DNA of 64,000 nt. Source: Alistipes sp. (lineage in GTDB: Bacteria > Bacteroidota > Bacteroidia > Bacteroidales > Rikenellaceae). The notes under the pieces were generated by a model that was not told where the DNA came from, made no database searches, and saw only the letters and a list, made by a program, of their open reading frames with translations. Position 1 is the first letter of the stretch. Every line of letters starts with the position of its first letter. The translations under genes were made by a program, and so were the position numbers. The DNA lies in contig JAFVIB010000002.1 of the NCBI GenBank assembly GCA_017474235.1, positions 1-64,000 on the forward strand, written 5' to 3'. This document shows positions 52,061 through 60,159 of this stretch, piece by piece.

Positions 52061-53824
52061 ATGAAGAGAATATTTGCAATACTTATACTGTTAGGTGCAT
52101 CACTTTCGCTTACAGCTGCACCAATTAATGAGAGCAAGGCTCGTAAGATAGCCGAGGATTTCTTTGCTTGCAATACAACCCGTACTCTCGGTGTTACCCT
52201 TGAGTGGTCGGGCAGTGACCTTAATGTTCAAGGCGCAGCAACAAGAGCTACTGTGGACAATCCGATGCTCTATATATATAATAGGTCTGACAATGGCGGT
52301 TTTGTGATTGTTGCGGGCGACGATAGCGTGCGTCCTATTGTGGCATACTCTTTTGAGAGGGCTTTTGAGGTGGATAGGGTATCTCCTGAGGCAAAAGAGC
52401 TGCTCAATGCGTGGTGCGAACAGATTGCTGCGGCAGATGGAGAGTCAAGAGTTGTAACCCGTGCAGATGTTGACCTTGGAGATGTTATTGCCGAGTATCA
52501 GACTGCAAAGTGGAATCAGGATACCCCGTTTAATGACAAATGTCCGGTGATTGATGGTAATCGCTCGGTTACAGGCTGTGTCGCTACTGCGATGGCGATA
52601 ATCTGCTACTATAATAAGTGGCCCCAGAGTGTAAGCACATCAATTCCGAGTTACCAATATGTCGATGTAAATAATGTTACTCAAACAGTTCCTGCAAACG
52701 ACATAACCAACCGCATCTACAACTATATAAATATGTTGTCAGATTATAGCGGCGATTATACTACCACACAGGGTAATGCTGTCGCTACACTACTGTACGA
52801 TTTGGGAACAATGGTAAAGATGAACTACCATCCGACAGGCTCAGGAGCGTTTGATAGGGATGCCGCTATTGCATTGACTACACATTGTAAGTATAGTAAG
52901 GGTGCAAAATTAGTCTCTCACGCAGCATATACTGAGGAAGAGTGGACTGCACTCCTTCAAAATAACCTGAAAACCTATGGTCCTACCTATTTCAGCGGAA
53001 GTGGAGAGAGTGGAGGTCACGCATTTGTGTTAGACGGATGTACCGATAAGGGCTTTTTCCAAATCAACTTTGGTTGGGGTGGTTATGGAAATGGCTACTT
53101 CTTATTACCGAATATTGAGTTTTATGAGTGGCAACAAGCTATTATAGAACTTACTCCTGATAAGAATCAGACTTCAACTTATGAGGTTCAACTTGCACTG
53201 TATAACAATGGTACTGTCCCGGGTCTGTTGAGCGATGCAACTGTTTATGAGCAGGGTGAGGCGTTTGAGGTAGTAGCTCTTGTATGCAATGACGGATTTA
53301 TCGATTTTGATGGTGTTATAGAGTTATGCCTGTGTGATAATAATGGAACTATAAAAGAGGTACTTGGTAGCCAAACAAGACAAATAGGACAAAATGTTTG
53401 GTATCAAATATCATTTACGCCTACCATAACCTCTACTATAGAGGCAGGAGATCGCCTGCGTATATACTATAAGGATAATAATTCAGTCAGTGAGAAGCAG
53501 TGGGCAAGGGCTTCCAATCCTGAGGCTGTAAATGAGCTGATTATCTGTGGCTCGGCTGAGGATATTGCTAAATCTTTGATAATTGGCTATGAGCCTCACT
53601 ATGTTCAAGACGGGACAGAGTATAAAGTTCTGTTGATACAATCATCTATGGCAATACAATGTAAGCTGTTAAATCAAGATAAGAGTGCTGTTTTATTGGA
53701 GGGTAATATGCGTGCAAACATTATGGAAGGTTATTTGACTCCTTCGAGTACAGGTACTAATAGTTATTGGCTGCGTGTATATGCCTCCGGAACGGAGTAT
53801 TATGATTTGGAACTTGTATTCTAA
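52061..53824 (+). CDS. Exported C10 (streptopain-type) cysteine peptidase
   Basis: 587 aa, signal peptide 1-19 (start at ATG 52061; the TTG six bases earlier is less likely). The Spi-like prodomain starts APINESKARKIAEDFF. Active site: Cys173 in TGCVATAMAIICYYNKWP and His320 in GGHAFVLDGC, followed by INFGWGGYGNGYFLL with the structural Trp and Asn. All catalytic residues present. The C-terminal ~200 residues form beta domains that may bind the surface or a sorting system. Members of this family in Bacteroides fragilis degrade host proteins. The intact partner to the Cys-less homologue at 33281. Confidence 0.92.
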   Translation: MKRIFAILILLGASLSLTAAPINESKARKIAEDFFACNTTRTLGVTLEWSGSDLNVQGAATRATVDNPMLYIYNRSDNGGFVIVAGDDSVRPIVAYSFERAFEVDRVSPEAKELLNAWCEQIAAADGESRVVTRADVDLGDVIAEYQTAKWNQDTPFNDKCPVIDGNRSVTGCVATAMAIICYYNKWPQSVSTSIPSYQYVDVNNVTQTVPANDITNRIYNYINMLSDYSGDYTTTQGNAVATLLYDLGTMVKMNYHPTGSGAFDRDAAIALTTHCKYSKGAKLVSHAAYTEEEWTALLQNNLKTYGPTYFSGSGESGGHAFVLDGCTDKGFFQINFGWGGYGNGYFLLPNIEFYEWQQAIIELTPDKNQTSTYEVQLALYNNGTVPGLLSDATVYEQGEAFEVVALVCNDGFIDFDGVIELCLCDNNGTIKEVLGSQTRQIGQNVWYQISFTPTITSTIEAGDRLRIYYKDNNSVSEKQWARASNPEAVNELIICGSAEDIAKSLIIGYEPHYVQDGTEYKVLLIQSSMAIQCKLLNQDKSAVLLEGNMRANIMEGYLTPSSTGTNSYWLRVYASGTEYYDLELVF

Positions 53825-53825
53825 G

Positions 53826-53947
53826 AGAAGCTGTCTAACAAGGTGATTTCTGCGTTACACTTGCCCTCAAAATGCTCATTTACGCTTAAGTAAACTCCGC
53901 TTTTTCGGGCTTGCAAGCCTTGAAATCCCTCTTGTTATACAACTTCT
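53826..53947. repeat. MITE-like imperfect inverted repeat (122 bp)
   Basis: Ends AGAAGCTGTCTAACAAG (53826-53842) and CTTGTTATACAACTTCT (53931-53947) are inverted copies with 15 of 17 matches; inner GATTTC/GAAATC extends the stem. The interior holds the hairpin TTTACGC-TTAA-GTAAA. Two bp after a C10 peptidase stop, between convergent genes. The interior looks like a sequence I have seen repeated in Bacteroidetes genomes, but I cannot verify this. Confidence 0.6.
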
Positions 53948-53995
53948 AAGAGAAGAGGCTGTCGCAACAACCTAAGTTGGACAGCCTCCTCTCTT
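53948..53995. terminator. Bidirectional terminator, GAGGCTGTC family
   Basis: AAGAGAAGAGGCTGTC (53948-53963) pairs with GACAGCCTCCTCTCTT (53980-53995) with one mismatch. Same core (GAGGCTGTCGCAACAA) as the hairpin at 59586-59620. It reaches the response-regulator stop codon. Confidence 0.85.
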
Positions 53996-54614
53996 ATATC
54001 TCTACCAGCTCTGCCTTGATGGCGTGAACGACAAGGCTGGCTGTATTATTGCAACCGGTCTTTTCGAGAATGTGGGCACGGTGTGCATCTACGGTGCGCT
54101 TGGAGATTTGTAATTTATCGGCAATTTGCGGTGTGGACATACCCTGACAGATACAGGTAAGCACTGCCACCTCTCGCTCAGAGAGCGCATCGGAGTCGTT
54201 CTCCTCATCGTGGTTGTAGAGGCTGTCGGCATAGTCGGGGATATATTTTCCACCGGCGGCAACTATATCTATGGCTTCAAAGACGGTCTGTATATCCGAA
54301 TCCTTATTGATAAATCCGACAGCTCCGACAGATGTCATCTTCTCGATATACTGACTCTCGCCAAACATCGTGAGAACAATAACTTTCAGATTAGGATTGT
54401 GCCTGAGTGCCAACTGTGTAGCTGTCTTGCCATCCATATTGGGCATTGATATATCCATCAGTACAACATCTGCATCCAACTCCGGCAGTGCTGCTATAAA
54501 CTGAGAGCCGTCAGAGAACTCTCCGACAATAGTATAATTCTTATTTGTCTGAATAAGACCCTTTATGCCGTTACGAAAAAGGGTGTGGTCATCAACAAGA
54601 GCTATCTTAACCAT
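53994..54614 (-). CDS. LuxR-family response regulator
   Basis: NarL-type two-component regulator, 206 aa when started at MVKIALVDDH (54614); an ATG 12 nt upstream is an alternative. Receiver domain with Asp8, Asp9 and phosphoacceptor Asp54 (VVLMDISMPN), and the Lys of FINKDSD. The C-terminal HTH is SEREVAVLTCICQGMSTPQI and ADKLQISKRTVDAHRAHILE. It overlaps the histidine kinase by 8 bp, so the two are partners. Target genes are not identified. Confidence 0.93.
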   Translation of the reverse strand: MVKIALVDDHTLFRNGIKGLIQTNKNYTIVGEFSDGSQFIAALPELDADVVLMDISMPNMDGKTATQLALRHNPNLKVIVLTMFGESQYIEKMTSVGAVGFINKDSDIQTVFEAIDIVAAGGKYIPDYADSLYNHDEENDSDALSEREVAVLTCICQGMSTPQIADKLQISKRTVDAHRAHILEKTGCNNTASLVVHAIKAELVEI

Positions 54615-55569
54615 TCTTACGACCATTTAGTGTTATACATATTGAGGCACTCATACCCTTACCCTCACTGCCTTGAATATCTACCGTTCCGCCCAAGGTA
54701 CTTATGCGTGAGGAGATGTTCGACAGACCCATTCCGCAGTCCATCATAGCCTTTGGATTAAATCCCTTGCCGTTGTCCGAGTAGTCAAGTGTTATGGCAG
54801 AGTGGTCAAAGAGTATGCTCAGTTTTATTGCTGTGCAACCTGAGTGCTTGAGAGAGTTGTTTATCAACTCGCACACTACACGATATATAATTACCTCCAC
54901 ATCGCTGTCAAAACGCTCATTTTTGAGTGTAGTTTTAAAGTCTATTGCAACATTGTGCATAGCCTCGCAGCGAGTAGTGAAGTTGTGGACAGCCTGCGCG
55001 AGTCCGAAGTCGAGCAACACCTGTGGTGAGAGGTTGTTCGAAATCTCTCTTACAGAGCGTATTGCCTCGTCAATGACAACTCTTGTATTTGTGATAATCT
55101 CGCGCTGCTCATCGGGCATATCCTGCATAGAGAGAGCCGAAAGCGACATCTTTGCAGAGGATAGCAGAGGACCGAGACCGTCGTGCAACTCCTTTGAGAA
55201 GTTGAGCCTTGAACGCTCCTCGGTGCGCAGTACAGCTGTAAGTATGCGACGGTTGAAGAGTGCCCGCTGGCGATCTACGCGCTCCAAATAGCTGACCAAT
55301 CTGTGGGCAAACATCACCGCAAAGGAGATGCAGACCGACACTCCGATACCGAGGGCAATAGAGACATAGAATGTCGCCTGATTACCTTTGATGCTCAGAA
55401 GCTCAAACCAACGCTCAAGCGCGATAAGTATAAAACCGATTATGCAGAGTATCCAAATGGCATTATACTTTGTCCTCTTGACAAGTCGAAGCGCGTAGAT
55501 TATCGCAGCAACTTGTAGTAGTAGAGTAATGGCAATAGCAATACCCAGCGCAAGAGGAGTAGTAGCCAT
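54607..55569 (-). CDS. Sensor histidine kinase (HisKA_3 type)
   Basis: 320 aa. Three transmembrane helices at ~5-29, ~37-57 and ~66-88 with no large outside domain, so the signal is probably sensed in the membrane. The dimerisation/phosphorylation helix holds His129 (NFSKELHDGLGPLLSSAK). HATPase motifs: YRVVCELINNSLKHSGC (N box), LDYSDNGKGF and MGLSNISSRI. Pairs with the overlapping LuxR-type regulator (NarX/DesK class). 10 bp after surE, so it may be co-transcribed with it. Confidence 0.93.
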   Translation of the reverse strand: MATTPLALGIAIAITLLLQVAAIIYALRLVKRTKYNAIWILCIIGFILIALERWFELLSIKGNQATFYVSIALGIGVSVCISFAVMFAHRLVSYLERVDRQRALFNRRILTAVLRTEERSRLNFSKELHDGLGPLLSSAKMSLSALSMQDMPDEQREIITNTRVVIDEAIRSVREISNNLSPQVLLDFGLAQAVHNFTTRCEAMHNVAIDFKTTLKNERFDSDVEVIIYRVVCELINNSLKHSGCTAIKLSILFDHSAITLDYSDNGKGFNPKAMMDCGMGLSNISSRISTLGGTVDIQGSEGKGMSASICITLNGRKNG

Positions 55570-55579
55570 AGGAATAGTT

Positions 55580-56350
55580 TTATAGAGTTCTCCTTAGAAT
55601 ATCTAACTGATTGTATGCCGTAAGATCGACCTGTACAGGCACTACAGCCACATATCCGTTTGCAAGTGCCCACTCGTCAGACTCCTCTGCCTCAGGCTCG
55701 AAGTTTACAAAACCACCCGTGAGCCAATAGTAGTCACGACCGTGCGGGTCGGTATGCTTGTGGAAGTGGTCGCGCCAAAAACCGCGTGTCTGACGGCAGA
55801 CCTTTATGCCCTTAATCTGCTCTGTCGGCAGTTTCGGAATATTTACATTCAGCGCAAGCGGGCGTGGCAAATCGCTCTCTAAAACTCTCTGCGCAATCGC
55901 TACACCATACTCTATGCAGGCTGTAAAGTCGGCGTCAGAGTTGTCGTCAAGATTTGAAAGACCGATAGATGGTATGCCGTAGAACGATGACTCGATAGCA
56001 GCACCCATAGTTCCCGAATAGAGAACATTGCTACCTGAATTTGGACCGTGATTAACACCCGAAATTGCCAAATCGACCTTTTGATCTGCAAGCAGATGGT
56101 CAAGGGCAAACTTGACACAATCTACCGGAGTGCCATTGAGCGCATATATAGTCACATCCTCGCTCTGACTTATAAGCCTTGCGCGGAGCATATCGTAAAT
56201 TGTAATAGCCTGACTCTTACCACTCTGAACAACCTCCGGAGCCACTGCTATAACCTTCCCAAATCGGCGTGCAACCTCAATTGCCGCTGCAAAACCCTTT
56301 GCTGAGTAACCATCATCGTTGGTTACAAAAATAACTCTCTCTTTCATCAT
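55580..56350 (-). CDS. surE: 5'/3'-nucleotidase SurE
   Basis: Dephosphorylates nucleoside monophosphates, a stationary-phase housekeeping enzyme. 256 aa. Metal site FVTNDDGYSAKG (Asp12, Asp13) near the N terminus and SGVNHGPNSG with Asn near 95. Two adjacent ATGs (56350 and 56347). The -7 box ends 4 nt before the first ATG, suggesting a leaderless transcript; its promoter is nearly identical to that of uppP. Confidence 0.93.
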   Translation of the reverse strand: MMKERVIFVTNDDGYSAKGFAAAIEVARRFGKVIAVAPEVVQSGKSQAITIYDMLRARLISQSEDVTIYALNGTPVDCVKFALDHLLADQKVDLAISGVNHGPNSGSNVLYSGTMGAAIESSFYGIPSIGLSNLDDNSDADFTACIEYGVAIAQRVLESDLPRPLALNVNIPKLPTEQIKGIKVCRQTRGFWRDHFHKHTDPHGRDYYWLTGGFVNFEPEAEESDEWALANGYVAVVPVQVDLTAYNQLDILRRTL

Positions 56351-56354
56351 ATCG

Positions 56355-56386
56355 CAAAGGTAGTGATTTTTTAGAATATTCTCAAA
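56355..56386 (-). promoter_or_regulatory. surE promoter (same cassette as uppP)
   Basis: Reverse strand: TTTG (56383-56386), the palindrome AGAATATTCT (56373-56382), TACCTTTG (56355-56362), then 4 nt to the ATG. Matches the uppP promoter 35947-35979 with a 1-nt spacing difference. Confidence 0.7.
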
Positions 56387-56402
56387 ACCACCTATAATAA
56401 AA

Positions 56403-56422
56403 AATCCCGCCGAAGCGGGATT
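56403..56422 (-). terminator. Intrinsic terminator (cassette shared with uppP)
   Basis: Reverse strand AATCCCGC-TTCG-GCGGGATT then TTTTTTATTA; identical to 35905-35924. Confidence 0.9.
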
Positions 56423-56434
56423 GATTGTGTTACT

Positions 56435-56938
56435 CTATAGATTGATATGTACTGATATGTACTGAATAATATTGATAGAATTACTATGGACTATTACGGT
56501 ATATGCATCATACATCGATTCAGGTACACTCTTAGGTCGCCAATATATCAAACTACCTTTAGAACCCTCTAAAAGTTTATAAGAGATAGTCGTACCCTTT
56601 GTTGATAAATAAATTTTATTTATTCCAACTGTTATACTATCTGAAATAATAAAACGGTTATCTTTAATGTCGGCACCCCAAAATATATTGCGCTCAGAGT
56701 CGGACGACTGCTCTCCATACCAATATATTCGACTATTGCCATAGTTTAGTACAGATATACCATCTTCTGTCGTTTCTACACTGTCAGGAGTTCCAAAGGT
56801 GGTGTATAGTTGCTCTTGGCTATACTTCTCGCCTACAATAAGTCCATTAACAATAATACCTTGTACATCTTGAGCTTTCGCAAAGTTAAACGCGAATGTA
56901 GTAAAAATAACTGCAATTAGTTTTAGTATTCTTTTCAT
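56435..56938 (-). CDS. Small exported protein of unknown function
   Basis: 167 aa with signal peptide (to about FNFAKAQ, residue 23). Start of the mature part: DVQGIIVNGLIVGEKYSQEQ, then TTFGTPDSVETTEDGISVLN, a pattern like SmpA/BamE-type lipoproteins (x-FG-TP), although no lipobox Cys is present. Function unknown. The region beginning at its stop codon (ATAGAGTAACAC) is the homologous boundary also seen at the end of the lipoprotein gene at 35468. Confidence 0.65.
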   Translation of the reverse strand: MKRILKLIAVIFTTFAFNFAKAQDVQGIIVNGLIVGEKYSQEQLYTTFGTPDSVETTEDGISVLNYGNSRIYWYGEQSSDSERNIFWGADIKDNRFIISDSITVGINKIYLSTKGTTISYKLLEGSKGSLIYWRPKSVPESMYDAYTVIVHSNSINIIQYISVHINL

Positions 56939-57026
56939 GGTTGTCTATCTTTACGGTTTACACTTGCACAAATATAATAAAATAAAATAAAATGATAAAA
57001 AGAATGAGATAAATTTTAAGTTGTTC

Positions 57027-57086
57027 CTAAGTCTCAACAACTTCTGCGGTGAAGTGTCGTTGTCTAAGTTGTTGTAGCAGCCTTAG
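57027..57086. repeat. Hairpin upstream of the TPP riboswitch promoter
   Basis: CTAAG (57027-57031) with CTTAG (57082-57086), inner CAACAACTT (57035-57043) with AAGTTGTTG (57066-57074). Possible terminator or palindromic unit; no T run. Confidence 0.4.
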
Positions 57087-57117
57087 TGAGTGATAGTAGT
57101 AAAAATGGTCGTCATAG

Positions 57118-57148
57118 TTTGTAGTTTGATAAAAAAGTACTACCTTTG
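57118..57148 (+). promoter_or_regulatory. Consensus promoter of the riboswitch transcript
   Basis: TTTG (57118-57121), 19 bp, TACCTTTG (57141-57148): perfect spacing for this phylum, about 10 nt before the riboswitch. Confidence 0.75.
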
Positions 57149-57155
57149 CTGCTGC

Positions 57156-57260
57156 AGAGGGGTGCTTTTTTGCTTTGCAAAATTGCTGAGATTATACCCA
57201 TTGAACCGGATACGGGTAATGCTGAGACCGGGATGTAGCATAATCGATAAAATACCCCTT
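57156..57260 (+). promoter_or_regulatory. TPP riboswitch (THI element)
   Basis: Contains the conserved CTGAGAT (57186), ACCCATTGAACC (around 57197-57207) and GGTAATGCTGAGACC segments of the thiamin-pyrophosphate aptamer. Outer stem P1 is GGGGTG (57159) with ACCCC (57253), closing the domain. Predicts repression of the downstream receptor when thiamin is plentiful. Confidence 0.92.
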
Positions 57261-57295
57261 TTCTAATTTTTTAACTAATTAATAATTAAGAAGTT

Positions 57296-59569
57296 ATGAA
57301 AAGGTTTTTTCTGACTCTCGCCGTGGCGGGGTTATCGCTCGGCGCACATGCGGCAGGCAGTGTCGCACAAGACAATCAACATTCAAACAACCAACTTTTA
57401 GACCCTCAGACCGACTCTGTGGCGATGTATGACCATATCGGCACAATTGAGGTGGTGGCTCTGCGTGCGGGCAAGTCGTCGCCCACGGTCTATACCAACA
57501 TCGGTCACAGGGAGATTGAGCGCAACAGCTATGGAACAGATATTCCGTCGCTACTGGCTCTATCGCCATCATTGATTGCGACAAACGAGACGGGTATCGG
57601 CATTGGCGGTACATCTATCCGCCTCAGAGGTACTGATGCCACGCGAGTTAATGTGACAATCAACGGTATGGCACTCAACAATCCCGACTCGCACTCTACC
57701 TATTGGTATGACACTCCCGACCTTATATCTGCTGTCGGGGATATTCAGGTTCAGCGAGGTGCGGGCATCTCGACAAATGGCACGGGAGCGTTTGGTGGTG
57801 CGATAAATATGACCACGGCAGCACCGGCGACAGCGTTCGGTGGCTCGGCGTCGCTCTCTTATGGCTCGTACAACACAAATAAGCAGTCTGTGCATATCGG
57901 CTCGGGACTTATGGGTGGTCATTGGACGGTGGATGCGCGTCTGAGTCATATCGGCTCTGACGGCTATATAGACCGTGGTGCGACAGACCTAAAGTCGTAT
58001 ATGTTTCAGGCGGGTTATTATAATAGCACGACTTCGGTAAAGTTGCTCTCTTTTGGTGGAAAGGCAAAGACATATCTTACATATACGGGAGTGACAAAGG
58101 AGGAGATGGAGCTATATGGTCGTCGCTACCACACCGAGGGTCAATATGAGACCTCTCACGGACCGTATATCCTTGCTGACGGCACTCATGTCGATTATTA
58201 TGACGATCAGACTGATAACTATCTTCAGACTAACAATCAGCTGATTGTCAATCATCGCTTTAATGAGCGTTGGATGATGAATGTCACAGGTTTCTATACA
58301 TACGGCTACGGATATTATAAGCAGTACAAAGATGCACGCACACTGCTTGAGTATGGTAATTTGGGTGTTACCGATTCGAGCATCGAGGCAGATATGATTC
58401 GTCGTAAGATTATGCGTAATCACACCTACGGCATAAACCTCTCGGGACACTATACAGCCGATAAAATCTCGGCAGTATTTGGTGGCTCGTGGAGCGACTA
58501 TCGCTGTCCACATTGGGGCGATATAGAGTGGGTGGATGGTATGGAGAGCAGCGCTGTTGCGGGTCGTTGGTATGATAACGATGTCCGCAAGCACGACGCC
58601 AATATCTTTGCCAAAGCGGTGTGGAGCGTTGCCAAAGGACTGAATATCTCTGCCGATATGCAGTATCGTATTGTGAGCTATCGTGCGTGGGGTGTGAATG
58701 ATAATTTTGATTGGAATACGATGCAGATGCAGCCTATCTCGGTCGATAAACTCTACCACTTCTTCAACCCTCATATCGGTATAAACTATAACTTTGCCCG
58801 CCGACATACCCTCTATGCCTCCTTCTCTATTGCCAATAAGGAGCCGACGCGTGCCGACTTTACAGACCGCTATATGTTCAGTTCGGATAGTAGCGAGCCT
58901 AAGCCGGAGAGACTCTTTGACTACGAGTTGGGCTATCAATACTCCTCAGAGGCTCTTACGCTCGGGCTGAACCTCTACTATATGCAGTATCGAGACCAAC
59001 TTATCCCGACAGGTATGGTCAATGACAGCTCTGATGCGCTGAATGTCAATGTTCCGGATAGCTATCGTTGCGGTGTGGAGCTTGTCTTTGATTGGCGCAT
59101 CGCAAAGTGGCTCTCTGCCAACGGAAATCTCACCTTGAGCCGTAATAAAATCAGAGACTATATCGACCTGCTTGCCGATAGCCCGACCTTTGGCGAAAAC
59201 CTCGGGACGATGACTATCGCCTACTCGCCCGACTGCATCGCCTCATTGGGCTTTGACTTCCACTTTAAGGGTTTCGAGGCTCTGCTTACCACCCGCTATG
59301 TGAGCAAACAGTATCTGACAAACAATCAAGTCGAGGCTTTGACTTTGGATGGCTACTGCGTTACAGACCTCAACCTCGGCTATACTTTGCCGCTACCATC
59401 AAACCGCTCGGTGCGCTTCGGTCTTACACTCTATAACCTCTTCAATGCAGAGTATTGCAGCAACGCTTATGGCTACTCTTATATGTGGGACGGGGTGCGC
59501 TATGACGAGGCTTACTACTTCCCACAGGCTCCGTTGCATGCGTTGGCTAATGTAACGGTAAACTTCTAA
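57296..59569 (+). CDS. TonB-dependent receptor, thiamin regulated
   Basis: Outer-membrane receptor that imports a large or scarce ligand with energy from TonB. 757 aa, signal peptide (to ~20). Plug domain ~55-170 (DIPSLLALSPSLIATNETG, VQRGAGISTNGTGAFGGAIN), then a 22-strand barrel ending in F (ALANVTVNF). The THI riboswitch in front makes thiamin, its phosphates or a precursor the most likely substrate, in agreement with known thiamin-regulated Bacteroidetes receptors (Omr1). No inner-membrane thiamin transporter follows. Confidence 0.92.
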   Translation: MKRFFLTLAVAGLSLGAHAAGSVAQDNQHSNNQLLDPQTDSVAMYDHIGTIEVVALRAGKSSPTVYTNIGHREIERNSYGTDIPSLLALSPSLIATNETGIGIGGTSIRLRGTDATRVNVTINGMALNNPDSHSTYWYDTPDLISAVGDIQVQRGAGISTNGTGAFGGAINMTTAAPATAFGGSASLSYGSYNTNKQSVHIGSGLMGGHWTVDARLSHIGSDGYIDRGATDLKSYMFQAGYYNSTTSVKLLSFGGKAKTYLTYTGVTKEEMELYGRRYHTEGQYETSHGPYILADGTHVDYYDDQTDNYLQTNNQLIVNHRFNERWMMNVTGFYTYGYGYYKQYKDARTLLEYGNLGVTDSSIEADMIRRKIMRNHTYGINLSGHYTADKISAVFGGSWSDYRCPHWGDIEWVDGMESSAVAGRWYDNDVRKHDANIFAKAVWSVAKGLNISADMQYRIVSYRAWGVNDNFDWNTMQMQPISVDKLYHFFNPHIGINYNFARRHTLYASFSIANKEPTRADFTDRYMFSSDSSEPKPERLFDYELGYQYSSEALTLGLNLYYMQYRDQLIPTGMVNDSSDALNVNVPDSYRCGVELVFDWRIAKWLSANGNLTLSRNKIRDYIDLLADSPTFGENLGTMTIAYSPDCIASLGFDFHFKGFEALLTTRYVSKQYLTNNQVEALTLDGYCVTDLNLGYTLPLPSNRSVRFGLTLYNLFNAEYCSNAYGYSYMWDGVRYDEAYYFPQAPLHALANVTVNF

Positions 59570-59585
59570 TACAACATCTAAAATA

Positions 59586-59620
59586 AGAGGCTGTCGCAAC
59601 AAAGTTGTTGGACAGCCTCT
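59586..59620. terminator. Terminator, GAGGCTGTC family
   Basis: AGAGGCTGTC (59586-59595) pairs with GACAGCCTCT (59611-59620), inner CAAC/GTTG. Same core as 53948-53995. Confidence 0.85.
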
Positions 59621-59657
59621 CGTATGTTTGCGTAAGGAACTTTTGTAAATGGAATAG

Positions 59658-59688
59658 TTTGTACTTAATGAAAAAAACATTATCTTTG
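59658..59688 (+). promoter_or_regulatory. Consensus promoter upstream of palindrome and small lipoprotein
   Basis: TTTG (59658-59661), 19 bp, TATCTTTG (59681-59688). Leaves a leader of about 300 nt before the next gene at 59992. Confidence 0.75.
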
Positions 59689-59787
59689 CAAAAATGATAA
59701 TTAAAAAAGTATTTGCCTATGAAGCATAGCGTATAATTTGGTACGCACATTTTAGAAATATAGGAAAAGCGTTTTAGCTTTTATTCT

Positions 59788-59905
59788 GGTTCACGAAACT
59801 TCGACACTTTCTGTTCCACCAAGAGTAAAGCAATGACGCTCACGCCAACTGGCGTGGGCTTTACTCTATTATTGGGTGGAAAGGTAGTCGAAGACCTAGT
59901 GAACC
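59788..59905. repeat. 118-nt nested palindrome in a leader
   Basis: Five stacked stems: GGTTCAC 59788-59794/59899-59905; CTTCGAC 59799-59805/59887-59893; TTCCACC 59814-59820/59875-59881; GAGTAAAGC 59823-59831/59858-59866; CACGCCA 59841-59847/59850-59856. About 37 bp pair in all. It lies about 100 nt after a consensus promoter and before a 52-aa lipoprotein gene. Candidate for a stable RNA structure or a mobile palindrome. Confidence 0.75.
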
Positions 59906-59991
59906 GATAAACGAGTTTTGTCCGCGCTTTTTTTTGTGCGTATATCTCAATACAGGGCAATTAATTGCATTACAAACTAAAAAAATAGGTT

Positions 59992-60150
59992 ATGAAAAAG
60001 ATTAAAAGATTGTGTTGTCTTGTTGCTGTATCAGTCGCTGCATTATTAACAATGACAGCTTGTGGTGCTATCAGTAGTATGTCGGAAGAAGAGGCGTATA
60101 ATTTTGGATATGGCATTGGTAGAGTTGCAGGATATTACTTAAACAACTAA
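59992..60150 (+). CDS. 52-aa lipoprotein
   Basis: MKKIKRLCCLVAVSVAALLT followed by MTACG gives a clear lipoprotein signal (Cys about 23). The mature part is only ~30 residues, ending YGIGRVAGYYLNN. No family recognised. Same strand and 9 bp before a SUMF1-type gene, so probably cotranscribed. Its leader contains the nested palindrome. Confidence 0.65.
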   Translation: MKKIKRLCCLVAVSVAALLTMTACGAISSMSEEEAYNFGYGIGRVAGYYLNN

Positions 60151-60159
60151 CTATTTATT

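Noticed and set aside
59788..59905. Transposon with terminal repeats
   Set aside because: No transposase gene and the stems run almost to the centre, so it is a palindrome and not an element with internal cargo.
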